Shown here: piece by piece, positions 26,376 through 35,688 of the stretch | How the letters are laid out: every line of letters begins with the position of its first letter | Numbering within the stretch: position 1 is the first letter of the stretch | Source of the DNA: Cellvibrio sp. UBA7661 | GTDB lineage: Bacteria > Pseudomonadota > Gammaproteobacteria > Pseudomonadales > Cellvibrionaceae | Reading direction: 5' to 3' | Length of the DNA stretch: 64,000 nt | Assembly: GCA_002483365.1 (NCBI GenBank) | Contig: DLHT01000018.1 | Span: 388,411 to 452,410, forward strand | The notes under the pieces: model-generated | What the model saw: only the letters and a program-made list of their open reading frames with translations | Told to the model about the DNA's origin: nothing | Database searches by the model: none | Program-made: the position numbers and the translations under genes

Positions 26376-27230
26376 ATGCAACGCCAGTTACAGCAAATCC
26401 TGCAAGGCCGCGAGACCAGTGACGGTGCTGGTGTGCGCATAAAACGCAGCCTTGGCCAACATCAGCATGCGCGCTTTGACCCATTTTTAATGCTCGATGA
26501 ATTCGGCAGTTCCAGCGCCGATGATTACATTGCCGGTTTTCCTGCACACCCTCATCGTGGTTTTGAGACAGTCACTTACATGCTTGAAGGCCACATGTTG
26601 CATGAAGACCACATGGGCAACAAAGGCCATCTGCGCAATGGTGATGTACAGTGGATGACAGCAGGACGAGGCATTATTCACTCGGAAATGCCGCAACAAG
26701 AACACGGACTAATGCGTGGCTTTCAGTTGTGGTTGAACTTGCCTGCAGCCGAGAAAATGAAACCGGCACATTACCGCGATATCCCTTCTGCGGAAATTCC
26801 CGTTGCGAATTTACCTAACGGTGGGCAAATCAAAGTGATTGCCAATACTGCCTTTATTAACGGGAAGGTCATCAGTGGTCCCATACAAGGGTTAACAACC
26901 GAAGCAATTTATTGGGATGTGCACTTGCCGGATCAGGTTGAGTTCCACCACGCGTTACCCGAAGATCACAATACATTTTTGTATGTGTACGAAGGTGAAG
27001 TTGCGATTGGTGAAGATAAACGCAAACTCACCAAAGGTAATGCAGGATTACTGGGCAAAGGCGATCAGTTGAGTGTTCAGGCGCTCAGTGATGACACACG
27101 ATTTCTGGTGATCTCAGGCAAGCCCATTAAAGAACCCATAGTGCAATACGGCCCTTTTGTCATGAATACGACGGATGAAATAGAGCAAGCCATTCAGGAT
27201 TATCGTGCAGGAACGCTTGCAGCAGAGTAA
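26376..27230 (+). CDS. Pirin family protein
   Basis: A 284-residue bicupin. The pirin signature is clear: PAHPHRGFETVTYMLEG and GDVQWMTAGRGIIHSE, giving the three histidines and one glutamate that bind iron. Bacterial pirins include quercetin-dioxygenase-like enzymes and redox regulators; the substrate here is unknown. GGAG sits well before the ATG. Its place behind azoR suggests a quinone or flavonoid-type electrophile response. A terminator follows. Confidence 0.93.
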   Translation: MQRQLQQILQGRETSDGAGVRIKRSLGQHQHARFDPFLMLDEFGSSSADDYIAGFPAHPHRGFETVTYMLEGHMLHEDHMGNKGHLRNGDVQWMTAGRGIIHSEMPQQEHGLMRGFQLWLNLPAAEKMKPAHYRDIPSAEIPVANLPNGGQIKVIANTAFINGKVISGPIQGLTTEAIYWDVHLPDQVEFHHALPEDHNTFLYVYEGEVAIGEDKRKLTKGNAGLLGKGDQLSVQALSDDTRFLVISGKPIKEPIVQYGPFVMNTTDEIEQAIQDYRAGTLAAE

Positions 27231-27262
27231 TCATTGTCTCTTTTTTGTTTTACCTTTTTACG

Positions 27263-27297
27263 CGGCAAGCTAGTAACAACGGCTTGCCGTATTTTTT
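27263..27297 (+). terminator. Intrinsic terminator of azoR-pirin
   Basis: CGGCAAGC (27263-27270), 11-base loop, GCTTGCCG (27282-27289), then TATTTTTTAT. Confidence 0.82.
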
Positions 27298-27330
27298 ATA
27301 CTGGCAAGCGTCCTCTGGACGAAAAGTAAA

Positions 27331-28362
27331 TTATTTATTCAGATTATTATTAATAATCGCGCGCAATTTTCTCGCCGAGACTTCATCCAAAGGGTCTAAA
27401 AATCCTCGTGTACCTTCCGCAATATGGTTGTACTTTTCAGCTTGCTCCGAAAAAATGTAATAATCAAACAAACCTTTCCATGCATCTTTTTCTTTTTGTG
27501 AAAGATCGCGAATAGAAAGAATTGCATGAAACAATGCATTCAAAGGCGAATCCATAAAAGGCTTATCGTTGCGCCACCAATAATTGATCAACACATTGAG
27601 ATCCTGTTTTGATTCAACCTGATGCCACCACATAGAAGGAACAAACAGCGCATCACCGGGCTCCAACTCTGCCACCTGTGCATGTTCAAGCGCGTGACGA
27701 AAGCGCGGAAATTTTTCAAAATCAGGATTATCAAAATCAACCAAACTGATCGCTTGCCCTGAAGGGGTGAGATGCAATGGACCGATGTACAAATTTTCTA
27801 ATTGGTCTGGGGGAAACAAGGTAAATACGCGGCGGCCTGCAATACAACATGCAATGTTATTGGGCGAGTCAAAATGGGTTGCCGCTTTTGTGCGGTTCCC
27901 CAGCCAAATACTGACCAAAGGATTCAAATCCTGTAAAGGCAAATCATTATGCTCACGCATTCCCGGCAAATAGCGGTCAACCGTTGTAGAACCAACATAA
28001 ACAATATTGGGATCAACCTGTTGCTTGGCACTCAGAAGATGATCAAATATGTAATTCAACGGCGCACGTTGGGTTTTGAAATCAAGGCTTTTACCATCAT
28101 TGGTGTATGCGAAACGCCCGCCTGATTCCGATGTTGCCTCATAAAATAATACTGACTGTCCTTGATAAAACGATAACAAGTAATCACAAATTGCCTGGTC
28201 AGATTCCAGTGCTTTTTGTACAACAGGCCAATGACTCACAAGCCCTTTAAGAATAATAGGCTGCCCGGCATTACCTAACGCAGCCAACATATTTTCAGGC
28301 TTCACATTTTCAATAGAAAGGGTTTTTCTAAGGCTGGTGGTTTCTTTTAGGGGATCTAACAT
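27331..28362 (-). CDS. JmjC/cupin-like (cupin_8) Fe(II)/2-oxoglutarate-type oxygenase
   Basis: A 343-residue protein of the FIH/JmjC-like cupin_8 family. The iron triad is visible: H163-F-D165 in ATHFDSPNN and H247 in SMWWHQVES, with GDALFVP before the distal histidine. Family members hydroxylate protein side chains or small molecules with 2-oxoglutarate; the substrate is unknown. AGGAAGAG precedes the ATG, and the gene starts 12 bases after the upstream halogenase stop, so it is the last gene of the halogenase locus. Confidence 0.85.
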   Translation of the reverse strand: MLDPLKETTSLRKTLSIENVKPENMLAALGNAGQPIILKGLVSHWPVVQKALESDQAICDYLLSFYQGQSVLFYEATSESGGRFAYTNDGKSLDFKTQRAPLNYIFDHLLSAKQQVDPNIVYVGSTTVDRYLPGMREHNDLPLQDLNPLVSIWLGNRTKAATHFDSPNNIACCIAGRRVFTLFPPDQLENLYIGPLHLTPSGQAISLVDFDNPDFEKFPRFRHALEHAQVAELEPGDALFVPSMWWHQVESKQDLNVLINYWWRNDKPFMDSPLNALFHAILSIRDLSQKEKDAWKGLFDYYIFSEQAEKYNHIAEGTRGFLDPLDEVSARKLRAIINNNLNK

Positions 28363-28374
28363 AGACTCTTCCTG

Positions 28375-29934
28375 TCAATTGGATTTTTTCAATCCAGACT
28401 GAATGACCGCAGACAATAACTCTCGCGTTGACGAGACAGCCACAGCATAACGATCGAATTTTTTATAGTCGTCATCGAACAGAAATTTGGATTTTTCCAG
28501 CTCGAACAATGCACTGCCGCCCAGGGTTAATTCGGTAGAAAAGCCCATACCGTAGAGCACATATAAATAACTCGCAGCAGGAAATATTTCTTCTGTATGT
28601 AAAAGGTCGCGCTCATAGGGAGTGCGCTTACGCCACAACTCCAGAAATTCTTTTAACCCATCAGGAGTACCCGCTGGATTCACAGCATCACACCAATACT
28701 CAGAATCACGTCGTTCCGTCAGAACATAATGCAATTTAAGAAACTCGATAATTCTCTTCCAGCGATAGGTAAAAATCTGATTGAACCGTCGTGCCACAAT
28801 ATCCATTGCAGCAGCGCTTTGAGGTAGTTCGTCCCTGATCATGGAAACAGACAGTTCAACCAACGCCAGTGCCGAAGCCTCTAACGGCTCAATAAAACCG
28901 GCAGCCATACCAACAGCAACACAATTGCGATGCCAAAATTTCTGCCGATATCCCGGCTTTATGGTGAGGGAGCGAAAAGCCAATGACGTTATAACGGACT
29001 CATCAACGGATTGACGTAGGTAGGCAACAAGTGAATCGCTCGCTTGTTCATCACTGGCATGCGAGGATGAATAGACATAACCAATACCGCGGCGGTTCGA
29101 CAAGCCGATATCCCATGTCCAACCTGCAAGCTGAGCCGTCGCAATTGTTGCACTAGCAACAGGAGCGTCAGGAGTTGTATAAGGAACTTGTACAGCAAGT
29201 GCCCTATCATTTATTGAATGGGTACTGACATCAACAAAAGGAATGTTGAAATGCTCACCAATCAACAGACAATGGGTGCCGCTACAATCGATAAAAAAGT
29301 CCCCGGCAATTGTCCCATTGTGATGGGTGTTGAGCGATGCCACATCACCATTTTCAGCAGAATTAATAGCAACTACATGATCACGGATATGAGTCACACC
29401 AAGATTATTAATACAGTGTGACTTTAATAAATCCGCGAATTTCCCTGCATCAAGATGGTATCCATAATTCAATACACCGGCATATTCAGGGGTCGATAAT
29501 TGTTTGGGAGCCAACCCTTCTTCGCAAATCCGCGCTTGTATGTTGGTGATTTCATCGTATCGCCGGTGAGGAAAAAACGTTTTCCACATAGCAACACTCT
29601 CAGCCAAACTATTACCAATCGGCATTGAGAATGGGTGGTAGTAAAAATCGTTTTCCGAACCGGTTCGCCAGCCAACAAATTTCGAACCCTGCTTGAAAGA
29701 TGCAAAGCATTCACGCACCAAGTCGGTCTCGGAAATTCCTATTCTCCGCAGCGTTGCACGCATGGAAGGCCAAGTGCCCTCACCCACACCAATAGAACTG
29801 ACATCCGGCGATTCAATTAAGGTAACCTTGATAGGAGAATTATTTTTCTTGAACTCAGCCGCCAACAAACCTGCGGACAACCAACCGGCAGTGCCGCCAC
29901 CCACAATAATGATTTGTTCAATATAACTATTCAT
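28375..29934 (-). CDS. Flavin-dependent halogenase-like protein (tryptophan halogenase family), second copy
   Basis: A 519-residue protein (ATG at 29934; the frame also opens at a TTG two codons earlier). Numbering below is from that TTG. FAD site IIVGGGTAGWLSAG, GVGEGTWPSM, catalytic-lysine region ASFKQGSKF (K83) and EPLEAS (351-356), matching PrnA Lys79 and Glu346. The halogenase motif W-x-W-x-I-P is altered: WTWDIG (274-279), with Gly in place of Pro. It lies 101 bases after the first halogenase gene and before the cupin. Either it is a halogenase with a new substrate or a diverged flavin monooxygenase. Confidence 0.85.
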   Translation of the reverse strand: MNSYIEQIIIVGGGTAGWLSAGLLAAEFKKNNSPIKVTLIESPDVSSIGVGEGTWPSMRATLRRIGISETDLVRECFASFKQGSKFVGWRTGSENDFYYHPFSMPIGNSLAESVAMWKTFFPHRRYDEITNIQARICEEGLAPKQLSTPEYAGVLNYGYHLDAGKFADLLKSHCINNLGVTHIRDHVVAINSAENGDVASLNTHHNGTIAGDFFIDCSGTHCLLIGEHFNIPFVDVSTHSINDRALAVQVPYTTPDAPVASATIATAQLAGWTWDIGLSNRRGIGYVYSSSHASDEQASDSLVAYLRQSVDESVITSLAFRSLTIKPGYRQKFWHRNCVAVGMAAGFIEPLEASALALVELSVSMIRDELPQSAAAMDIVARRFNQIFTYRWKRIIEFLKLHYVLTERRDSEYWCDAVNPAGTPDGLKEFLELWRKRTPYERDLLHTEEIFPAASYLYVLYGMGFSTELTLGGSALFELEKSKFLFDDDYKKFDRYAVAVSSTRELLSAVIQSGLKKSN

Positions 29935-30035
29935 AATCAATATCTTTTAATTAACGCACTGCCACCACAGAGTATATTTTTTCACAGCTCATGCATCATC
30001 TTTGCATAACGCTTTATTTTTTTAGAAGGTAACTT

Positions 30036-31526
30036 TTATAGAAGGTCATTTTTTATAGCGCAATATTGCGCTATAAATTCTTCATGGCGCGGAAGTAATT
30101 CCAGATTTTTTGCAATGTGATTTCGAAATCCTTTCATATAATTTTTAAACTCATCATCCGCCATATTATCGATAATGGGTTGATAACTTCTTGGTGTTAT
30201 ACCCTGGCCAATAAGCACTTGAGCCCAACCATTGGTTCTGAATAACTCATCCCCGCCCAAAAATACCATTCCACTTTCACTAAACATCTCCATGCGATGG
30301 CGAAGCGTATCGGGTACTGGCATAGTACGGACATAATTCCAAAATTCACTGTCATTGCGTCGTGTCGCATGATAGTGGAGGATAATGAAGTCACGGATAC
30401 TTTCTGCTTCTTCACGCGATTGCCGGTTATATTCCTCAACCAATACAGGTTGCACCCCGCGCAGCGGAAACAAGCGCAGCAAACGGATCAAACCCGATGT
30501 CACCATATGAATACTGGTTGACTCCAATGGCTCAAGAAAACCTGAAGCCAGTCCAAGTGCGACACAATTTTTATTCCAACCTAATTTGCGCCGGCCTGTT
30601 TTAAACTGGATCAAGCGAGGCTCTGTTAACATAGCTCCATCTAAATTAGAGGCGAGTGTTTTGTCGGCCCAACCGCGATCAGCAAATTGGCTGGAATAAA
30701 CAACACCATTGCCAGTGCGATTTTGCAATGGAATACGCCATTGCCACCCAAATGCATGCGCGGTTGAACTTGTGTACGCAGTGGCAGGTGCAGTCTTGTG
30801 GGTTTGCACCGCAAGAGCAGAGTCACAAGGTAACCAGTGTTGCCAATTTTCGTATCCTGTTTTAAGTGTTTCTTCAATGAGCAGCCCCCGGAAACCGGTG
30901 CAATCAATAAAAAAATCACCTTCAAGAACTTTTCCATCATCAAGGTGCAAACGAGTAATAAAACCGGACTCCGCATCTTGTTCAACTCGATCCACTTTTC
31001 CCTCTTGGCGAACCACGCCAAGCGGCTCACTAAAACTCCGTAAATACTTCGCGTAAAGGCCTGCATCAAAATGGAATGCATAATTCAATGCAGGGCTCTC
31101 ACATATTGCAAACTTACCCGCACGCGCGGCTTCATGTTCAAAACAATAAGCACCAAAAGGGGTTGTGTCCCCCAAAGCTTTTGCGCGTGCCCAAAAATGT
31201 TGGAATTCGCCTGCCCAAAAAATTCTCCCTACCTGACCAAACGCATGAATATAGTCTTCGCCTATTTCACCCCAATTTTTGAAGTTGATCCCTAATTTAA
31301 ATGTCGCATTGGTGGCGCGCATCATGTCCATTTCAGGTATGCCTATCAGTTTATGAAAGGCAATCATAGTCGGGATAGTCGCCTCACCAACACCAACAGT
31401 TCCAATTGCATCAGATTCAAGCAAGGTAACACTGACTTTTCCCTGATATATTTTTCCTATCGCCGCTGCCGCCAACCAGCCTGCGGTACCACCACCCACA
31501 ATGACAACCCGTTTTATTATTTGCAT
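30036..31526 (-). CDS. Flavin-dependent halogenase (tryptophan halogenase family), first copy
   Basis: A 496-residue protein with all expected landmarks: VVIVGGGTAGWLAA (FAD), GVGEATIPTM, ATFKLGINF (catalytic Lys77), intact WQWRIP (261-266) and GFLEPLESTSIH (Glu332/Glu335). The family uses FADH2 from a separate reductase to make hypohalous acid held near the lysine. Its sequence around the substrate pocket differs from PrnA/RebH, and no tryptophan-modifying pathway adjoins, so a free-tryptophan substrate is doubtful. It sits between SapC and the second halogenase, all on the minus strand. Confidence 0.9.
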   Translation of the reverse strand: MQIIKRVVIVGGGTAGWLAAAAIGKIYQGKVSVTLLESDAIGTVGVGEATIPTMIAFHKLIGIPEMDMMRATNATFKLGINFKNWGEIGEDYIHAFGQVGRIFWAGEFQHFWARAKALGDTTPFGAYCFEHEAARAGKFAICESPALNYAFHFDAGLYAKYLRSFSEPLGVVRQEGKVDRVEQDAESGFITRLHLDDGKVLEGDFFIDCTGFRGLLIEETLKTGYENWQHWLPCDSALAVQTHKTAPATAYTSSTAHAFGWQWRIPLQNRTGNGVVYSSQFADRGWADKTLASNLDGAMLTEPRLIQFKTGRRKLGWNKNCVALGLASGFLEPLESTSIHMVTSGLIRLLRLFPLRGVQPVLVEEYNRQSREEAESIRDFIILHYHATRRNDSEFWNYVRTMPVPDTLRHRMEMFSESGMVFLGGDELFRTNGWAQVLIGQGITPRSYQPIIDNMADDEFKNYMKGFRNHIAKNLELLPRHEEFIAQYCAIKNDLL

Positions 31527-31581
31527 GGCCTTTTATTCCAAATAATGCAGCTTGATAATTCCGAAACAATCGTCGTTTTTA

Positions 31582-32295
31582 TCAGATTCGCTTATTTTTA
31601 ATATCCACCATTTGTTGGATATTGCTGATTGAACCAATGATTAAATAGGCATATCGCAATAAACCGGAACGATGCAACGTAATAACTTCGGCATCTGGTA
31701 GCGCCATCAACTTTTCTTTGCTGATAGTTGCATAGCGATTATTTTCATAATGCGCCCCACCGGAAAAATTAACTTCTATCTTGATTTCTTCAATCAAATC
31801 CAAACGGGTAAATTCCGCCAACATCCTTTCAGCTTCTGCAACTCCCTCATGCACAACAGAAAGTACATTTGTTATTTTTTCCAGATAAGGTGAATTGCCA
31901 CCATAATGCAAAAACACGGGTTCACCTTGCCCATCCTGGGCAATACGAGGGCTATTCAAATCCACATAAACGACAGGCTCAACCGCACCCGAAGAGCACT
32001 TCTGCATCCCAATAATAAAAGGTTCACGGTCAATTACCGCTGGAATATAAGGCACAAGCCACTGATCGCCTGATAAAAATAGATTTTCATTTGCCTCAAA
32101 ACCAAACAATACAATCGTTAACCAGGAGCCATCTTCTGTGCGCTGAAACAATATCGGGTAATATTTTTGTAATTCATTAAATTCCGTTGGATAGACAGCG
32201 CACCCACCGATCGCATCACCTAAATCTGCACCACGACGAGTGACAATACGCAAATCTTTATGCGCAATATTATTTAATAATTCATATTGAGCCAT
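31582..32295 (-). CDS. SapC family protein
   Basis: A 237-residue protein of the SapC (PF07277) kind: starts MAQYELLNNIAHKDLRI and contains GGCAVYPTEFNELQKYYPILF, SWLTIVLFGF and the acidic FEANENLFL. GAGG precedes ATG 32295; an earlier in-frame start would fall inside the terminator hairpin and is rejected. SapC was named from Campylobacter S-layer studies, but its biochemical role is unknown. SapC genes recur beside TonB receptors and halogenases in Caulobacterales, Xanthomonadales and Cellvibrio-type genomes (from memory), and this locus repeats the pattern. Confidence 0.88.
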   Translation of the reverse strand: MAQYELLNNIAHKDLRIVTRRGADLGDAIGGCAVYPTEFNELQKYYPILFQRTEDGSWLTIVLFGFEANENLFLSGDQWLVPYIPAVIDREPFIIGMQKCSSGAVEPVVYVDLNSPRIAQDGQGEPVFLHYGGNSPYLEKITNVLSVVHEGVAEAERMLAEFTRLDLIEEIKIEVNFSGGAHYENNRYATISKEKLMALPDAEVITLHRSGLLRYAYLIIGSISNIQQMVDIKNKRI

Positions 32296-32313
32296 AAAAA
32301 ACCTCACTGCTTT

Positions 32314-32349
32314 GACAAAAAACAAAGCCGCTGTTACCAGCGGCTTTGT
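32314..32349 (-). terminator. Intrinsic terminator inside the halogenase locus
   Basis: On the minus strand ACAAAGCCGCTG, loop GTAA, CAGCGGCTTTGT, then a run of six T. It lies between the receptor stop (32379) and the SapC start (32295), so only part of the transcripts would reach the enzyme genes unless they have their own promoter. Confidence 0.88.
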
Positions 32350-32378
32350 GTGTCTTTTTGCTACAAACTTCCTACCAA

Positions 32379-35369
32379 TTAGAAAGTGTAACGGAAGCCA
32401 ACTTGATAACGAGCACCCAAATCTTCCAGCGACAACAACTGTGCCTCTGAACGACCATGAGTACGATAGTTCTCACCAGTGACATTGATACCTTCTGCAG
32501 TAAAGGTCAGGTTATCACTGAACTCATAACCGATAGATAAATCGATTTGTGAGTAGGCTTCGACGTATTGTGGCTGATTACCACCACCTGCGGTACGGCT
32601 CAACAAGAAGCTGTCACGCCAGTTGTATGCCACACGAATTTGCCATGCATCTTTATCGTAGAAACCAACAACGTTGGCTGTATCCGACAAACCTGTCATC
32701 GCAAACTGACCAGCAGTGGTGAGGTTGTCGAACTCAACATCCGAATCCACCATAGTATAGTTAGCCTGTACACCAAAACCAGACTCACCAAACCAATGCT
32801 GTGCAGCAACTTCAAGACCATCAATTACTGCTGATTTGTCGTTTACTGGTTTGTTTACTTGCCAAATCAACAGCGGGTCATCATTGTCAGCACGAACCCA
32901 ACGACCATTTGATGAAATGAACGCAGGATCTGAATTTGCCAATACGTAAGTATGCAGCGCTTCTTCGTTCACTTGAGGAATACCGCTGGCAATTGCAGTT
33001 TGACCCAAACGTACGTCACGCAGGCCGTAGGCAGTTTCATTAAAAATCTGGGTACCAATAAATCCATCGACATCTTTACGGAAATAACCCAATGACACGT
33101 AGCTGTCATCGGTGTAATACCATTCCGCAGACACATCAACGTTTTGCGATTCCATTGGTTTCAAGCCAGCATCACCAGCGTTAGCAGTGCGCTGCAATAA
33201 ACTGTTCAAACCAACATCAGGACGCAAATCCGCGTAGCTCGGACGACCAATAGTTTCACTGTAAGAGAAACGCAATTTCAGTGAATCTGTCGGGCTTATG
33301 TCAAAGTCCACATTTGGCAACAGATAATCATAAGAACCGGTTTTTCTTTGTTGCGTTTTTTCAGCCGCGTAAACAACTGACCAATCGTTGTCACTTTCCC
33401 ACCACAAAATGGTTGGTTCATTGACCAATGACGATGAAGTTACATCAGTCTCTTCATAACGCAAACCAACTACCAAATTTGATTCCAACCCACCTAATTC
33501 AAAATTAGAATTGAATTGAGTGAACGCAGATTTACTTTCTTCTTCAATAGTACGGTTAGTTGTGTAAATGCCATTCCACTGAACTTTGCCATTCACAAAG
33601 CCATAGAAATCTTGTGGATACTTTCCACTGGCATTGATAGCTTCGGCAGTCTCGATAATTTTTGGCAAGTTCGCATCAACACCAACGAAGAACAAATCAT
33701 CTTTAGTGGTTGAACCGTAATCAGGGAAGTCTTTACCAAAATCGCGGCTTTCGAAGTATTGATCAGGGAACTCTGCTGGATCTATACCATCCCAGTTACC
33801 TACACCTTGGCGGTTGTCGCCTGATGCACGACTGCTGTTCAGATCTTTGCGCTGTTCAATACCAAATTTCAGGCCAGCATTTTCAAAGAAACCACTGCCA
33901 TTGAATTGAAATTCTCCAATCAATTGAGTTTGTTCGATTTCAGTGCGAGTGTGCGAACGAGGATTGTTAGTCATAGCGCCACTGACGTCACCGCCGTCAA
34001 CGACACCATTACAGTTACCACTGTAATAATCATCGCGAGGAGCGCGTTGACGCAAAATACAATCGTCAGTAGTCACACTCATCAGCGGCATGTCTTTAGA
34101 CCAATCCACATATTCGCTAGTGATGATGTTAGCGTTCAAACCAACTTCGATTCCCTGACTATTGTTGTTGGCGCTTGAGTTGTGATGATCAAGCGTTAAT
34201 TTCAACTGATCATTTACTTCAAAGGCAACATTCAGGCCCAAAGAGTTATTTTGTGTTAATGAGTCAACATGACCCGCCGCAAAAGACACGTCCTTCAAGC
34301 GGCTAACACCGTTGGTGAGGTAAGACTCGCGATAAATAACAGGAGTGCGTACTGCACCGTTATCAAAGGTGAGCTCAGAGATCGCATCTACGTTAAACCA
34401 TACTGATTGCTGTGCACGCTCAGAAACACGATCAAGCTCAGAGAAGGTGTAGTCCAGAGTTGCGGTTAAACGCTCGGTTGGCTTAAATTGAATAACCGCT
34501 TGGGCATTAGTGCGCTCACGCTTGTTATCCTGAACTTCGTAGCGAAGATCTGTTGGTAATGCGTATAAGTCGCCATTGTTAGGCGCATTATTGATTACAA
34601 CACCATTTTTGAAACGACTTGTAGACGTATCATCCCAGGTATTCAAATTCGCCCAGTTGTTCACAAAGTTATTCGCATTGGAACTGTCACGACGCTGATA
34701 CGATCCGCTCAGAGCTACACCAAACGTATCTTCGTCATTTACCCAGGAGCCCATGCCAGATACTTCAGGGGTAATTTCATCACCGGCACCAGAGCGTACT
34801 GTTTCATCCTGAATGGCTTTTACACCAATAGATGCGCGGCTACCTGCTTCCAGAGGACGAAGGGTTTTGATATTGATCGTTGCACCCAAGCCACCAGTTG
34901 CAACGTCGGCGCGACCAGTTTTGTACACTTCTACGCCGAATACTGATTCAGAAGCGAGGTTGGCAAAATCGTAGGCGCGCGTTGATGAATCACCAGTATT
35001 GCTGTTGGCAACTGCTGGCATCACGCGTCCATTTAAGGTCACCATGTTCAATTCCGCACCGATACCACGAGCAGTCACTTGTGAACCTTCGCCATCGGAA
35101 CGATTGATCGAGAGACCTGAAATGCGCTGCAGTGATTCAGCAAGGTTGGAGTCAGGCATCTTGCCAATATCTTCGGCCGAGATGGCATCAACAACACCTA
35201 CAGCATTGCGCTTGGTGTCCATTGCCTGAGCCACAGATGCACGAATACCTGTAACCATTACTTCTTCTACAGAATCGTCTTGTGCGTAAGTCATGCCGCT
35301 GAGACTGGCTGCTGCAGCTGTGACTGCAGTGGCCAGAAGTTTTTTCTTAAAGCTTATCGTTTTGTACAT
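32379..35369 (-). CDS. TonB-dependent receptor of the halogenase locus (Caulobacter-type)
   Basis: A 996-residue receptor of the large TIGR01782-like class common in oligotrophic polymer degraders. Signal peptide to Ala29 (MTYA|QDD), TonB box region EEVMVTG (35-41), plug with IGKMPDSNLAESLQRISGLS and a long barrel ending YQVGFRYTF. GGAG precedes the ATG. Receptors of this class import oligosaccharides or other large nutrients. As the first gene of the locus it probably brings in, or senses, the compound the halogenases and cupin act on. No TonB/ExbBD genes are adjacent. Confidence 0.93.
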   Translation of the reverse strand: MYKTISFKKKLLATAVTAAAASLSGMTYAQDDSVEEVMVTGIRASVAQAMDTKRNAVGVVDAISAEDIGKMPDSNLAESLQRISGLSINRSDGEGSQVTARGIGAELNMVTLNGRVMPAVANSNTGDSSTRAYDFANLASESVFGVEVYKTGRADVATGGLGATINIKTLRPLEAGSRASIGVKAIQDETVRSGAGDEITPEVSGMGSWVNDEDTFGVALSGSYQRRDSSNANNFVNNWANLNTWDDTSTSRFKNGVVINNAPNNGDLYALPTDLRYEVQDNKRERTNAQAVIQFKPTERLTATLDYTFSELDRVSERAQQSVWFNVDAISELTFDNGAVRTPVIYRESYLTNGVSRLKDVSFAAGHVDSLTQNNSLGLNVAFEVNDQLKLTLDHHNSSANNNSQGIEVGLNANIITSEYVDWSKDMPLMSVTTDDCILRQRAPRDDYYSGNCNGVVDGGDVSGAMTNNPRSHTRTEIEQTQLIGEFQFNGSGFFENAGLKFGIEQRKDLNSSRASGDNRQGVGNWDGIDPAEFPDQYFESRDFGKDFPDYGSTTKDDLFFVGVDANLPKIIETAEAINASGKYPQDFYGFVNGKVQWNGIYTTNRTIEEESKSAFTQFNSNFELGGLESNLVVGLRYEETDVTSSSLVNEPTILWWESDNDWSVVYAAEKTQQRKTGSYDYLLPNVDFDISPTDSLKLRFSYSETIGRPSYADLRPDVGLNSLLQRTANAGDAGLKPMESQNVDVSAEWYYTDDSYVSLGYFRKDVDGFIGTQIFNETAYGLRDVRLGQTAIASGIPQVNEEALHTYVLANSDPAFISSNGRWVRADNDDPLLIWQVNKPVNDKSAVIDGLEVAAQHWFGESGFGVQANYTMVDSDVEFDNLTTAGQFAMTGLSDTANVVGFYDKDAWQIRVAYNWRDSFLLSRTAGGGNQPQYVEAYSQIDLSIGYEFSDNLTFTAEGINVTGENYRTHGRSEAQLLSLEDLGARYQVGFRYTF

Positions 35370-35600
35370 GAAGCTCTCCTTTTTTATCGTCAGGAATTAT
35401 GTTTTCCGGTACACGCATACCTGGATAAAAACCATGAAGGTTTTTATCCAAATATGATCACCTTCAATGACGAAGATGAATTCTCTAAAGCACTCTTGTT
35501 TTTCGTTATTTATTAAGGGCAAGCCCAAACATCCTTGCGATATTTTTTTGTTGTCCACTTTGATTGCCACGCAAAGACCCGCACCTCCACGAAGCAATTT

Positions 35601-35636
35601 TCGCGCAAAACTACCCCCATATGACAGCGCTGTCAA
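35601..35636 (-). promoter_or_regulatory. Promoter with LacI-type operator for the halogenase/TonB locus
   Basis: TGACAGCGCTGTCA (35622-35635) is a perfect 14-bp palindrome with the central CG and TGnnA/TnnCA arms typical of LacI/GalR-family operators. On the minus strand it overlaps TTGACA (35636-35631), a perfect -35, which is followed at 17 bp by TAGTTT (35613-35608). Start would be near 35601, leaving a leader of about 230 bases. The rest of 35370-35726 shows no gene. Binding by a sugar-responsive repressor is inference. Confidence 0.7.
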
Positions 35637-35688
35637 TAGCTTAAAAATAGAAATGTTGTAAAGACAAGCGGGAAAAACCAAACGCAAG

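Noticed and set aside
35397..35687. 96-codon open frame upstream of the halogenase-locus receptor
   Set aside because: It covers the promoter and operator of the locus, has no ribosome site and no recognisable protein.
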